DNA of 64,000 bases from Candidatus Nitrososphaera evergladensis SR1 (GCF_000730285.1 NZ_CP007174.1:2790001-2854000), one strand, 5' to 3'. Positions 9,001 through 18,347 are shown, counted from the first letter of the stretch. Made by a program: numbers and translations. The notes: generated by a model not told the origin, from the letters alone.

Positions 9001-10305
9001 TTACGCGGGTGACGCATTAACACGCAACGGAGTCACGTTGACTGGCTTCCATATTCCACGCCTGACAGATTCGCCAACGTATGCTTGAAGGACATCCCAC
9101 ATGAGCATGATAGGCAGCCTTTCAATCCACAACATCATAAAGTCCTTTCCTGTGTCCTTCGCACCATTCTTTAGGTACTTCTCGAAGGTCTCATACATCT
9201 CTCGCTCAACTTTGGCGGCGTCTTCCCACTTGCCGGCAAGCAAAAGCTCGGTCCATTCTATGCATTTGTTGATATGCTCTACGCCGCCAGCATGGTTGAG
9301 CCAACTAGGGCTATCAATTCGATCAGTTCTGAATGCTTGCAGACCCTCTACTGCATGCTCGTATGATAGAACCAAAAAAGGCTCCGTCTTATCGATACAT
9401 TCGCCCAGCCCTATTAGATTGCCGACCACGTCAGCAAGGAATACCTGATTTTCAAGATGGGCTTCCAGCGCATCAGGTACATAGTTTATCTTCTGCATCA
9501 TTCTGACGTACTTTGTTGCCAGCGCATCTGCGGTCCATTCAGGGTATAGGTTGGCAAGTTCTGGGTGCCTGATGACGTGTCTTTCAATCGCAGACGATGC
9601 AAATACATAGCGTGAAACCCAGTACCGCTCAGGAGCCCCTCCGCCACCTACAAGTTCAGGCAGTGGCAAAGCAGGATCTTGTTCCATCCTTCCCCGAGCC
9701 CTTCTGAACAGCATTAGTTTGTTCGTTGGATTCTTGAAAAAGTGCTCTCTGAGGTTTATCTTCATCATCTGTTCCTTTGGCCATTCCATAGCCAGAGTGT
9801 CTGCAGTGAGCAAGCTCCAAGCTTCTTCCTCGTCAAAGAGGTTCCATCCCATTATCTTGTTCAATGCGTACTCTAGGAGCCAGTTGTTCTTGCCTGCTTC
9901 AAAAAAGGCCCAGCCAGATAGCTCATTGACATCCCACACAATGTTAACCCCAGTCCTCTTGGCCAACCGGCCTGCCTTCTGTGCCCTATGCCACCCAAGC
10001 ATATCGTTTCCAGGTACTATGCGCACAAGCGGCCCAGCTTTGTCATCAACAAATGTAAAGATATTCGGAATATTCTTGCCAGGAATGCGCCACTCTGGAA
10101 ATCCGGCCCGCCTTGCTGCTGTATCATCTGTAAAACCTTCTATGCGTATGATGCCATTTCCGTTGAACGGTACTTTGCCGTGGACGCCCTCTACCTTAGC
10201 TGGTATTTCAATCGGGAGCACGAAATGCTCCCCTTCTTTGATGAGGTTCAAACCCGCCTTGCGGTATTCCCTGTCTCGGACCTTGTTGATATCCTCCTGG
10301 GCCAT
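9001..10305 (-). CDS. unknown 434-residue protein
   Basis: I chose the ATG at 10305 because the 57 codons upstream of it look like read-through of a regulatory region, and GTGAGT lies before it. The protein is soluble, Trp-rich, and without signal or membrane segments. Recognisable blocks include RAGFPEWRIPGKNIPNIFTF near 66, WDVNELSGWAFFEAGKNNWLL near 120 and WIERLPIMLMWDV near the C-terminus. I could not assign a family. It stands between the AbiE cassette and the TFB/ParB-like genes, so it is probably element-borne. A long plus-strand frame inside it is a shadow. Confidence 0.7.
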   Translation of the reverse strand: MAQEDINKVRDREYRKAGLNLIKEGEHFVLPIEIPAKVEGVHGKVPFNGNGIIRIEGFTDDTAARRAGFPEWRIPGKNIPNIFTFVDDKAGPLVRIVPGNDMLGWHRAQKAGRLAKRTGVNIVWDVNELSGWAFFEAGKNNWLLEYALNKIMGWNLFDEEEAWSLLTADTLAMEWPKEQMMKINLREHFFKNPTNKLMLFRRARGRMEQDPALPLPELVGGGGAPERYWVSRYVFASSAIERHVIRHPELANLYPEWTADALATKYVRMMQKINYVPDALEAHLENQVFLADVVGNLIGLGECIDKTEPFLVLSYEHAVEGLQAFRTDRIDSPSWLNHAGGVEHINKCIEWTELLLAGKWEDAAKVEREMYETFEKYLKNGAKDTGKDFMMLWIERLPIMLMWDVLQAYVGESVRRGIWKPVNVTPLRVNASPA

Positions 10306-10624
10306 AATTATACTCACTAATCTCTTTTCTATAATAGAAATGTAGAATCTCCTACTTAACATTATTATTTCAAAATTGCTTGTAGGTCCTTCTGGGATCA
10401 TCTCTGCCAGAAACTTTACTGGTAATGACGGTTCTGCTCTACTTCTTGATTCATTCACTAATCCTTGTAGAATCACCGCGTTGGTTGATGTATCGAACGT
10501 ATAATTGCGTCACCCTCTGCGAACGACAAACCACTTACAGAACTGGATTTCTGCACAACTTCACTGCGCGGCAGAACTCGAGCGGAAAAACTTAAGCCGG
10601 AGACAGAGAATTAATTATTGCGGG

Positions 10625-11383
10625 ATGAAAGAAGAGCATTCCGCAACGGTACAACACTCCAGCTGCTATCCGTGGAATTGTTCCAAGCACCGGCCAGTTA
10701 TGGCTCCTGATGGCGAGTATGTCTGCACCAAGTGCGGCATTGTCCTTTCTGATAGTGGCTCTGATCTACCAGAGGATGAGAAAATTGATTCTTCCTTATC
10801 GTCATCGTCATCACCGATAACAGACTCGCAAGTACAAAATCCAAGGTCAAACATCAGCCTGTTTCTTTCCCACAAGCTTGGTGGAAGCGAGGTTAGAAAC
10901 CTTCCCGGCCTATCGACAGCACGCAGCCTAGAAATTGCAAACAGAGAGGATGACGATTATACCTCAGACAAAGGTGGCAAAAAGAAGGACAGGAGTAAGA
11001 AAAAGAAGAAAAAAGGTGCAATCCCATACCTCTCACGGTTTTCCAACGCATGCTCCAAACTCGGCCTGACGCATGCGGAATCGGAGCATGCTTGGCATCT
11101 CTTTTCTAGACTCTGCGATGAGCTGAGAAATCCCGATGCACACATAGTCATCAATACGTCTGAGATAGCTTGCTACACGATTGCCGCTGGCGTGGCAGCT
11201 ACCACGAAGCGAGTCCTAGGCGAGCGAGCTATTGCTAACGCGGTAATGTTTGCATTTCATTCAAAGTCGGTGCGCGACCTCTACTGCATCAGAAGGATAG
11301 TGGAGACGCATTCTGAGGCTGTCACTGGCATCTCCAAGCCTGCGCTCACAGCGTCTGCAAAGTGGATAAGAGGGAGATACTAG
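10625..11383 (+). CDS. TFB-like transcription initiation factor
   Basis: The frame opens at 10505, but the ATG at 10625 is the better start because it directly precedes the zinc ribbon. That ribbon reads CSKH, a gap of about twelve residues, then CTKCG, like the N-terminal ribbon of TFIIB/TFB. A Ser-rich and Lys-rich linker follows. A helical C-terminal part (SKLGLTHAESEHAWHLFSR to the end) resembles one to one-and-a-half cyclin-like repeats. At 252 residues it is shorter than a normal TFB, so the second cyclin repeat is reduced. It is probably an element-specific factor and is followed after eight bases by the ParB-like gene. Confidence 0.65.
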   Translation: MKEEHSATVQHSSCYPWNCSKHRPVMAPDGEYVCTKCGIVLSDSGSDLPEDEKIDSSLSSSSSPITDSQVQNPRSNISLFLSHKLGGSEVRNLPGLSTARSLEIANREDDDYTSDKGGKKKDRSKKKKKKGAIPYLSRFSNACSKLGLTHAESEHAWHLFSRLCDELRNPDAHIVINTSEIACYTIAAGVAATTKRVLGERAIANAVMFAFHSKSVRDLYCIRRIVETHSEAVTGISKPALTASAKWIRGRY

Positions 11384-11390
11384 CACAGAG

Positions 11391-12713
11391 ATGGCATCGT
11401 CACCACCATCATCGCCATCGTGGTCGTCATCATCACCATCATCAAAACCAAGAATATTGCCGATCTCGAGCCTGCGCAAGTCGCGTGTGCGCGTGAACCT
11501 GCAGACGGAACAGATGATAGAAGCCATAAGGGCTTCTGTCGAAGAAGGCAGGGCGGTGCCTGGCATCACCGTGGGGCATGTGGGCAAGGCGGCATCCTCT
11601 TCATCCCATCACCACTACTACATCGTAGATGGTCACGCGCGTGTAGAGGCTTACCAGAGGGCAGAAATCGAAGAAATTAACATCGCCGAAGTATTAATTC
11701 TTGAAAGCGAGACGGATGTTCTCATAGAGCATGTAAGACGCAACCTCCATAGCCCAATGAATCCCATCAGGGTAGCCGCAGTAGCAGCACTGCTCGCAAA
11801 GGCACAAGTAGAAAACCCATTCAAGGCACTTGGCATTTCTCCTGTCATGGAAACTGCAGTGAACGTGCTGACCCATTGGCCAAACGATGTGCTTACCAAG
11901 CTCTCACGCGTCCTGGATACGAATGCGAGCAGATTCTCCGACGTGTATGCACTGCCACATTTCTTTACGGCGTTTGAGGAGCTGACTGAGAAGATACGTA
12001 GGGGCGACAAGGATGCAGAAGAAGAATTGCGCGGTGTAATCTCGTACATTGCACAGTACCTTGAATCAATAGGCCACGAAAATGAGTTCACGCTGCCTAC
12101 TCCCGATCAGGTCTATGCATTAATGCGCGGGCGCAAACAGAGGATGGCTGCTTCCGCTTCACCAGGAGCTACGGCCACCGGTGCATCGCCGCTACAACAA
12201 GCGGCAAGACCATTATCGTCATCGTCATCAACCATTAGGAATCGTATGAGTAAGAAAGCTGTCGCTCAAGATGACGACGAGGAGGAGGATCATAAAGTAG
12301 GTAATGGAAGGGATGCCGGAGGAGAAGATAGTGATGTTAGATACAAAGCTCCTCTATTGATGCCCGATAGGAACAAGAGCATTATTCAGTGCACCCACTG
12401 CGGCAGGCCACAAGTAGTAGATCTCAAGACTGGCCATGCGTGCCCTCTTGAGACAGTTGCGGATGGGATGATCGAGGTAATACGAGATGGTGACGGCAAG
12501 AAGGCATACATTCTTGGCATCAAGGCGATGAGATTCCTTGGCCTGGATAGACCTGTTGAGGAAATATCACCCTCGAAGTACAGCGTGCTAGCTACCGACA
12601 GAAAGAGCGATGTCGAGCACATGCTAAGGTCTGCAAAGCCAATCTCGCGCTTTGTAGTCATAATATCTGATTCTGATGACTACAGTGATGAGGATGACAA
12701 CGGCAGCAAGTAG
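11391..12713 (+). CDS. ParB/sulfiredoxin-fold protein with C-terminal zinc ribbon
   Basis: The 440-residue protein starts with a Ser/Pro-rich leader. Residues about 20-105 then match a ParB N-terminal domain: PISSLRKSRVRVN, then YIVDGHARVEAYQRAEI near 75. The middle part (about 105-245) is helical and could be the DNA-binding section. A disordered acidic linker follows, then CTHCG...HACPLE near 330, a short zinc ribbon. ParB-type proteins bind centromere-like sites for partition, now known to be CTP-dependent. Here no ParA is visible nearby. It is co-directional with the TFB-like gene and probably shares its transcript. Confidence 0.65.
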   Translation: MASSPPSSPSWSSSSPSSKPRILPISSLRKSRVRVNLQTEQMIEAIRASVEEGRAVPGITVGHVGKAASSSSHHHYYIVDGHARVEAYQRAEIEEINIAEVLILESETDVLIEHVRRNLHSPMNPIRVAAVAALLAKAQVENPFKALGISPVMETAVNVLTHWPNDVLTKLSRVLDTNASRFSDVYALPHFFTAFEELTEKIRRGDKDAEEELRGVISYIAQYLESIGHENEFTLPTPDQVYALMRGRKQRMAASASPGATATGASPLQQAARPLSSSSSTIRNRMSKKAVAQDDDEEEDHKVGNGRDAGGEDSDVRYKAPLLMPDRNKSIIQCTHCGRPQVVDLKTGHACPLETVADGMIEVIRDGDGKKAYILGIKAMRFLGLDRPVEEISPSKYSVLATDRKSDVEHMLRSAKPISRFVVIISDSDDYSDEDDNGSK

Positions 12714-12797
12714 GAGCCGTAGATACCGTTGGAGGCAGAGAGATTTCTGTCGTGCCAATCAGCTGCTGCGCCAACATATGAAAAATAAAGGTAGATA

Positions 12798-13562
12798 ATG
12801 AAAAAGATCAATCAAGCACAGCACAGGAGTGACGGTAATGATAATGACGATAACTATTCCACTAGTATTAGAGAAGCTACATTGGGGACTGCTGTGCAAA
12901 GTCGCCGGCTTGTCAACTATAACTCGAAGGCATTTAGAATTCTAGAACAACTCTTCAAAGCTTCAGAACCAAAGCATAGTAGTTATCGATTTGCGACAAG
13001 AGCAGAAAGAAATGCGATGCGTCGGTTAGTGCGAGCAGGCCTCATTAAGGCTGAAACAGAAGAAGAGAGCATGCATGATAATAATAGTAATTGCTGTATT
13101 ACCAGCAGTAGCCATCTATATACCAAATATTCCATTACCCTTGCAGGCAGAGCACACTACGTAGCTGCAGAACTCGGTCTATCTTTTCCTCAGCTCTGCT
13201 ACCTAGCATGTGCCAGGAATGCTGTGCACAATTTCATCTTTACAGATGACCGGGTATTTTTTGCGAAAGATGTGTACACAATCTTTGGCTTGGTCTTCAA
13301 GGATATTTCGCCTAGCATTACAAGGTGGGAACTTGCACGGAAGGGATTTCTTGCGAGATATGCATGGCACATATCTTCTCTAGTAAGGCCACACTTTGTA
13401 GAATTAGAAAGAAGATACGCTACAGTTATGGATGAGCTATACCACTGGATGAAAAAGGAATACGATAGACAGTTTGCAGAAGCCATGCATGACCCCGTTA
13501 TCGCCAAAATAGTGGTAGGCCCTGCGCAGCCACCGATAACAGAAGGAAAGAGAGCGGAATGA
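12798..13562 (+). CDS. unknown 254-residue protein with a winged-helix-like segment
   Basis: The segment RILEQLFKASEP...RAERNAMRRLVRAGLIKAE (about 45-90) reads like a winged-helix recognition unit, and a second helical region follows with HYVAAELGLSF. The C-terminal half is basic and helical. It begins 85 bases after the ParB-like gene on the same strand. A DNA-binding role is likely; nothing more specific is supported. Confidence 0.55.
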   Translation: MKKINQAQHRSDGNDNDDNYSTSIREATLGTAVQSRRLVNYNSKAFRILEQLFKASEPKHSSYRFATRAERNAMRRLVRAGLIKAETEEESMHDNNSNCCITSSSHLYTKYSITLAGRAHYVAAELGLSFPQLCYLACARNAVHNFIFTDDRVFFAKDVYTIFGLVFKDISPSITRWELARKGFLARYAWHISSLVRPHFVELERRYATVMDELYHWMKKEYDRQFAEAMHDPVIAKIVVGPAQPPITEGKRAE

Positions 13563-13643
13563 TCGGCGGTGGTACTAACAACAAGAGTAATTACAAAAAC
13601 AATCAACCTGAGTTTTCATCCTTGTTGAAAACATCATATTCTT

Positions 13644-13919
13644 TCAGCTGACGTTAGAGTGTCGATTATACTCCTTCAACGGAGCACGCAGAAGCACCGG
13701 TGATTTGAGTACAAGCTCATTTCTGTGGTACACCTCGATCCTGTAGACGGTTCCAAACCTCTCTTTTTCTTTTGATACGAGCAGGAATGAATAATCCCCT
13801 ACCCTTTTGGCACGGTCTTGCTCAAGCGAAGATATTATTTCTTGAAGTGTCGAAATTTCAAAGCCTGTACTGGCACAGAACCGGAGAAAATAGCGCCAGT
13901 ACTTTGTTTTGAGCAGCAT
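13644..13919 (-). CDS. small unknown protein
   Basis: The 91-residue protein is basic, with no signal or cysteines. Its beta-rich centre (YSFLLVSKEKERFGTVYRIEVYH) looks like a real fold. It is convergent with the gene at 12798-13562 and lies just downstream of the membrane protein at 13942-14445. No family recognised. Confidence 0.45.
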   Translation of the reverse strand: MLLKTKYWRYFLRFCASTGFEISTLQEIISSLEQDRAKRVGDYSFLLVSKEKERFGTVYRIEVYHRNELVLKSPVLLRAPLKEYNRHSNVS

Positions 13920-13941
13920 ATCTCCTCTTTCTCCCCACTCA

Positions 13942-14445
13942 TCACCAAAAGGACAATACTTTTTTGGTCTCCTTCTCTGCTGGATTCTGCTGCTCGCTTG
14001 CCTGACTTCCCATCATCATCGTCGTCGTTGTCGTCCTTACGAACGTGCGGCTATGGAAAAAGGCATCAAGATGCAAGACCCCAAAGGCAGCCAGGATTGA
14101 GGACACGAGAAAGAGATCAAATGTGTGTGTGACCATAGACTGTAAACCAGTCGCTACTCCTACGGAAAAGGCAGCATGCACTGCAAACACTATCTTGGAC
14201 TTGCGAGGGGCAAGGCGGGCCAGCACCAGAACAAGCACGTTGGCTTCGCGGCCTTCCATTACAAGCCGCCAGTGCTTTGCGGTAAAGCCTGCATCAGCAA
14301 ACCAAGCCACGATCCAGAATAGTAAAGGCGGTAGCGAGGCAATCGCAGGTAGTGAGGAGGTCGAGAGTGGAGGGACAAAAAAGAGGATGGCACCAATCCA
14401 GGCAAGCGCAACTGCGTGGACAAGAACGTGGATGGTGTGGGGCAT
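13942..14445 (-). CDS. multi-span membrane protein
   Basis: The 167-residue protein has about four hydrophobic helices in the first 130 residues. The loop AKHWRLVMEGREANVLVL sits between helices, a pattern seen in the DUF5658 family of small archaeal membrane proteins. The C-terminal Thr/Met stretch is low complexity. It forms a leftward cluster with the pilin-like gene (14480) and the VirB3-like gene (14868), so it may be an accessory part of that machine. Confidence 0.6.
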   Translation of the reverse strand: MPHTIHVLVHAVALAWIGAILFFVPPLSTSSLPAIASLPPLLFWIVAWFADAGFTAKHWRLVMEGREANVLVLVLARLAPRKSKIVFAVHAAFSVGVATGLQSMVTHTFDLFLVSSILAAFGVLHLDAFFHSRTFVRTTTTTMMMGSQASEQQNPAEKETKKVLSFW

Positions 14446-14479
14446 TTTCGCTTCTCCTTCGCTCCAATCTTATTGTTTT

Positions 14480-14770
14480 TTATTGCAGTTGCATCTTGAT
14501 GGCGCCAAGAATGAGACCACCAGCTGCGATGACTGCGCCAAGGACAGTTATCACCGTGAACCCATTGCGCAGCACGTTTGCAAGTGCAGGTGGGAGACCG
14601 CCCGAACTTCCTGCAATGGTGTTTGAGGTTGTCTGTATGTTGTTGATGTCAACTCCAGAAAGCCATACGATGAGGCTGGGCGCAATTGCAACAGCTATTC
14701 CAGTGACTATCGATGCAACCATTATCCTCGTTACTTTTTCTTTTTCGTTGCCTTCAAGCTGAGACAGCAT
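14480..14770 (-). CDS. VirB2/TrbC-like conjugative pilin candidate
   Basis: The 96-residue protein has two hydrophobic helices (about 17-37 and 71-91) joined by a small Ser/Thr/Gly-rich loop. It ends with the short polar tail KMQLQ. This two-helix plan and size fit VirB2/TrbC pilins and the archaeal DNA-import pilins of the Ced/Ted systems. It precedes the membrane gene at 13942 and follows the VirB3/PrgI-like gene on the same strand, the order expected for VirB2-VirB3-VirB4 modules. No cleavage motif could be fixed. Confidence 0.6.
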   Translation of the reverse strand: MLSQLEGNEKEKVTRIMVASIVTGIAVAIAPSLIVWLSGVDINNIQTTSNTIAGSSGGLPPALANVLRNGFTVITVLGAVIAAGGLILGAIKMQLQ

Positions 14771-14867
14771 ATCTACCTCGCAAGGCTTTTGTCAATATTT
14801 AACAAGGCAAAATCATAGGAAAAAGGTCGTCGGTATTTCTTTTACTTGTGAATCGACACAGTCAACT

Positions 14868-15347
14868 TCAGATTTTCTTTTTTCTTCCAAACGGAAATGA
14901 AGAGGATAGGAAACGTCTTTCAATCCTACTTTTCTCAAAGAAACCACTGGTGCCTTTGTCTAGTGGCTCTTTCTCCAGATATCTGGCCCTGTTGCTTTCA
15001 GATTCAGGTTCAGAGACCTCCGCAACATTATTGGCCATGAGTAAGGCTACTCTCTGTTTTTCTGTAACACGTTGATTCTTTGCAGCTAGAAACCGAGTTG
15101 CGGCAACGAAGTATTGCTCAAGGGGCATGACCCGGGGCCGGTAGAATGTGACCAACAGGGCAAGACAAGCAATGGCGGCGCCGGAGACGGACTGGTCAAG
15201 GCCTGTCGAAAGAGCGTACGCGAAGAGCAGACCACCAAATAGAGTGCCCACCTGTCTTAATGTCAGCCGCACAAACGAGAAGTTAAAGATCGGCTCTGAA
15301 AAAACACCCATGCTTTCAAACCACAAGACATCCACTTGGCCTACCAT
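14868..15347 (-). CDS. VirB3/PrgI-like membrane protein
   Basis: The 159-residue protein has the short signature SFVRLTLRQVG near residue 25, followed by two hydrophobic helices (about 36-69). That matches the PrgI/VirB3 family, whose members sit beside VirB4 in the membrane. Its long basic C-terminal tail is unusual for the family. It is transcribed divergently from the VirB4 gene, with 73 bases between them, so the two may share a regulatory region. Confidence 0.7.
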   Translation of the reverse strand: MVGQVDVLWFESMGVFSEPIFNFSFVRLTLRQVGTLFGGLLFAYALSTGLDQSVSGAAIACLALLVTFYRPRVMPLEQYFVAATRFLAAKNQRVTEKQRVALLMANNVAEVSEPESESNRARYLEKEPLDKGTSGFFEKSRIERRFLSSSFPFGRKKKI

Positions 15348-15420
15348 ATCATATGTTCTGTCTATTCAGTCGTGATTCTGCTCTTAAAAGAAGAAGAGGA
15401 CCACCACTGTTGTAGAAAGA

Positions 15421-17274
15421 ATGGACATCTTTACCTACGAGATTCAGCCAACAAATTTTGATTCTCTACCTGACGAAAAGCAGGAAACTCTGCTGACACG
15501 CTTTGCATCCTTGCTAAACACTGCCGGAAAGATTACGATGACTCTTGCAAGAGAGAGTGTTGACTTTGGAGGACAGCGATTCTATACAAACAAGACCTAC
15601 GTATCAAGCCCAGAAGAACAATTTGGCGAGTACCTCGCCTCTCTTGGTTTCAAATTCCGGACCGTTGATGCTGCACCTACTCTTGAAATTCTCTCTGAAA
15701 ACACACGCCATGTCATCGCCAAATACACTCATGATGGGCCTGACAGCCCGCCCACAGGCCGCTTTGGACGCTTATTGGTATTGACGGGATTGAGGCCTGC
15801 GATGTCGCCGGCATGGATAAACTCGTTGCTGCAGCACTGCCATATAGTCGTAGTCAGGACAAGGAAGATAGATTCTGATCAAGCCTTGAGCATGGCGCAG
15901 AAGTATAAATCCACCATCGAGGCCGCAGCTGCAAAGAAGCCGAGCCTCATACCTAGGCTAGAGCGCGCGGCGGCTGTCTACCAAGGATTGCAGGCCCAGA
16001 GGACCGCCTTGTTTTACACCAGCGTATCCTGTGCTATTCTTGCCAATTCCAATAAAGATCTCGACATACAGTCCAAGAGTTTTATAAAAAGCATGAAGGC
16101 CGCAGAGGTACGTTTCGACGTCGTTCCTTTCCTGCAGCGCGATGCCGCACTAGGTAACTGGCGCAAGGACCTTATTCTCGAACTTGGCTCGCTTGCAATT
16201 ACCTTTCCATTCGTCTCCTCAGACTTGCTTGAAGTTCAGGGCGGGATGCTGCTAGGCCAGAATGTCATAACCAAAGCGCCGGTTGTCTATGATTACCGGC
16301 TGCGCGACAACTATAACGTATGGCTGCTTGCCGCGTCAGGTTCCGGCAAATCGGTCACAGCCAAAGTCATTCTAAGGCGCATGACAGAAAATTACCCTGA
16401 TGCCCATGTCTACGTCGTTGACCCACAGGGCGAGTATGAACAAATCTCGGATTATTTCGGCCTTACAGTAACCAAACTGACTGACGGTATCAACAATAAA
16501 AGTGTACGTCGCATGGGTTTCGACCCGTACGAGCTTTTCGATCCGATTGATGTACCTCAAGTCATCTGCGATATGGCCAAAGCTGACAGCCTGGCCCGCA
16601 ATGAGATAACCGCAAAATCAGCTTCGGCCACTTCGATTTTTGAGCTTTACGACAAGGTAGACGAGAACACAAAGAAACACCTCGTCCAGTTGGTACAAGG
16701 TCCTTTCGCGGAATTGTTCAAGAAAGGGGCCGGGGACACCACCGAGATATCGACCAAGACGGTGATATCCCTTGAAGGCGCATTCGACAATGAAGAAAGA
16801 GAGGGTGTGCTTCTCACGCTTGCCCTTGCAAGAGCATGGAAGTCAATAGTAGCTGCACCGAGGCATCTCCCTAAGATTCTTGTCATTGATGAGGGATGGC
16901 TTTTGTTCAAGATACCCACGGCGGCACGCTTTGTCGAGATGATTGCAAGGACAGGACGCAAGCTAAACGTTCTATTCCTCTTCATCACCCAGAGACCAGC
17001 AGACGTATTGGAGAGCGAGAAGGGCAGGGTAATCCTGGAAAACTCTGACACGAGAATCCTCCTCAGGAATGCCGAGATTGCATCGCAGGAGGTCGCAAAT
17101 GCGCTGTGGCTTTCAAAACGTGAGCGGGATATCTTGCCGCTGCTGATGAAAGGAGAGGCCCTAATTTTCACGGGTGAGCATCGCTTGAGAGTCAGAATAA
17201 CGCCTGCATCGCCGGAAGAGCTTGCCATCTTCTCGACGTCGCCAAATAGCTTTACCCCTGAGTGTCCGCCTTGA
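15421..17274 (+). CDS. virB4: VirB4/TraC-type conjugation ATPase
   Basis: The 617-residue protein has a Walker A at about 305-312 (ASGSGKSV) and a Walker B near 483 (ILVIDEGWLLF). Between them is DPQGEYEQI, and FITQRPADV lies after Walker B, all as in VirB4/TraC ATPases. The N-terminal 290 residues form the usual VirB4 amino-terminal domain. Such proteins power DNA or protein transfer at the cytoplasmic base of type IV secretion systems; CedB of Sulfolobus is a distant relative. Length and motifs are intact, so the protein looks functional. Confidence 0.88.
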   Translation: MDIFTYEIQPTNFDSLPDEKQETLLTRFASLLNTAGKITMTLARESVDFGGQRFYTNKTYVSSPEEQFGEYLASLGFKFRTVDAAPTLEILSENTRHVIAKYTHDGPDSPPTGRFGRLLVLTGLRPAMSPAWINSLLQHCHIVVVRTRKIDSDQALSMAQKYKSTIEAAAAKKPSLIPRLERAAAVYQGLQAQRTALFYTSVSCAILANSNKDLDIQSKSFIKSMKAAEVRFDVVPFLQRDAALGNWRKDLILELGSLAITFPFVSSDLLEVQGGMLLGQNVITKAPVVYDYRLRDNYNVWLLAASGSGKSVTAKVILRRMTENYPDAHVYVVDPQGEYEQISDYFGLTVTKLTDGINNKSVRRMGFDPYELFDPIDVPQVICDMAKADSLARNEITAKSASATSIFELYDKVDENTKKHLVQLVQGPFAELFKKGAGDTTEISTKTVISLEGAFDNEEREGVLLTLALARAWKSIVAAPRHLPKILVIDEGWLLFKIPTAARFVEMIARTGRKLNVLFLFITQRPADVLESEKGRVILENSDTRILLRNAEIASQEVANALWLSKRERDILPLLMKGEALIFTGEHRLRVRITPASPEELAIFSTSPNSFTPECPP

Positions 17275-17342
17275 CATCACATCATCAGGTTCGGATTTAG
17301 AAGTGCCTTGCGCCTTCTAGAAGGCGAACGCTCCCATTGGAG

Positions 17343-17468
17343 TTGGTCAGGGATGACACGCAGTATGATGTACGCAGATATGTGGAATTACTGGCAGAGG
17401 TTTGCAATTCCATAACCGAGCCATTTGGGTTCACCGTCGAGACAGGCATCAATTTTCCAATCGCATAA
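17343..17468 (+). CDS. short remnant-like ORF downstream of VirB4
   Basis: From a TTG at 17343 the frame encodes about 41 residues with coding-like composition (DTQYDVRRYVELLAEVC...FGFTVETG). An in-frame stop precedes it closely. It may be the tail of a decayed gene or a small protein; no family is recognised. Confidence 0.25.
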   Translation: MVRDDTQYDVRRYVELLAEVCNSITEPFGFTVETGINFPIA

Positions 17469-17566
17469 GATAGTCAGAAGTTTTGGTGACAGAGATATCT
17501 TCTACCAGAGCTCCATTGTTAGTTTTCCATTGATTGAGGTATTTACAGAATAGTATCCCTTATACG

Positions 17567-17576
17567 TTATATACTT
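17567..17576 (+). promoter_or_regulatory. TATA box for the secreted-protein/metalloprotease pair
   Basis: TTATATACTT lies about 30 bases before the ATG at 17602, the spacing expected for a leaderless or very short-leader archaeal transcript. Confidence 0.5.
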
Positions 17577-17601
17577 ATAGAACTATCCTCTTTTTAAGCT
17601 G

Positions 17602-18339
17602 ATGTCCAACAATCGGAGAACATTCGTTCTCTTTTCCGCATTCGGGGCTGTGGCACTGGCAATCGTATTGGCATTCTCTTCAGGAGTCAGAACTCCGATG
17701 CCAACAACGAACCTTGACGCAGCATCGACAATCGACAGCCAAATTCTGACATCCGTAGTAGCATCAGAGGAAGACTTACCGGCAATAGCTAGTTCGAAAG
17801 ATATTCCATTTCGGGGTCCAACGAGCGACAACATGAAGTACTTCCTGATAGGCTATCCGCTGGCTATCAAGATGGAATCGGCTAACAAGGTGAATATCGG
17901 TGATTATCCATGGCTAGCCGGAATAGTTAATAGTGGCGAGACAATTGTGACACCCGAGCAGGCCGCACAATTCCTTAGTGGTTTCAAGGACAACAACTTT
18001 TTCGCGATCGCATTGCTGGATGGAACCACAAAGTACTACAACATTGATGTATACAACATCGACTTGATTCCAGGCAAAGCATATGTCAAGGCATACTTCA
18101 TGAACGACTTTGAAGGAAAACCGTCTAAGCAGATCAGCGAAGCCGATGTTCCTTTCCTCAAAATTGCTATTGAAAACATGGATATCTGGACACCACTTGA
18201 TGAGCCAAGCGATGCAAGCGCGTTGAAGACAATGCTTGATGATAGCAAGGTGAAAAACTTTGAGGTGGTAAAGAATGACGGCAAGATCGAGCTCTACAAC
18301 ATTCGGTTGATCGATTCCGCTCAGGAGACCGTGAGCTAA
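17602..18339 (+). CDS. secreted or membrane-anchored unknown protein, paralog of 2600-3211
   Basis: The 245-residue protein starts with a signal or anchor (RRTFVLFSAFGAVALAIVLAF). The extracytoplasmic part has the block FLSGFKDNNFFAIALLDG followed by KYYNIDVYNID, which aligns with the paralog at 2600-3211. It ends nine bases before the metalloprotease ATG, so the pair is an operon, as in the other copy. The fixed pairing suggests that this protein assists, inhibits or anchors the protease; that is inference. No known family was recognised. Confidence 0.7.
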   Translation: MSNNRRTFVLFSAFGAVALAIVLAFSSGVRTPMPTTNLDAASTIDSQILTSVVASEEDLPAIASSKDIPFRGPTSDNMKYFLIGYPLAIKMESANKVNIGDYPWLAGIVNSGETIVTPEQAAQFLSGFKDNNFFAIALLDGTTKYYNIDVYNIDLIPGKAYVKAYFMNDFEGKPSKQISEADVPFLKIAIENMDIWTPLDEPSDASALKTMLDDSKVKNFEVVKNDGKIELYNIRLIDSAQETVS

Positions 18340-18347
18340 ACAGGGAG

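Noticed and set aside
9719-10345. 208-codon plus-strand frame
   Set aside because: It is the antisense shadow of the better minus-strand gene at 9001-10305; its residues are Ser/Pro/Ile-rich without motif.
11651-12091. 146-codon minus frame inside the ParB-like gene
   Set aside because: Shadow of the ParB-like coding frame.
14045-14762. Two overlapping plus frames (14045-14626 and 14352-14762)
   Set aside because: Shadows of the membrane and pilin-like genes on the minus strand.
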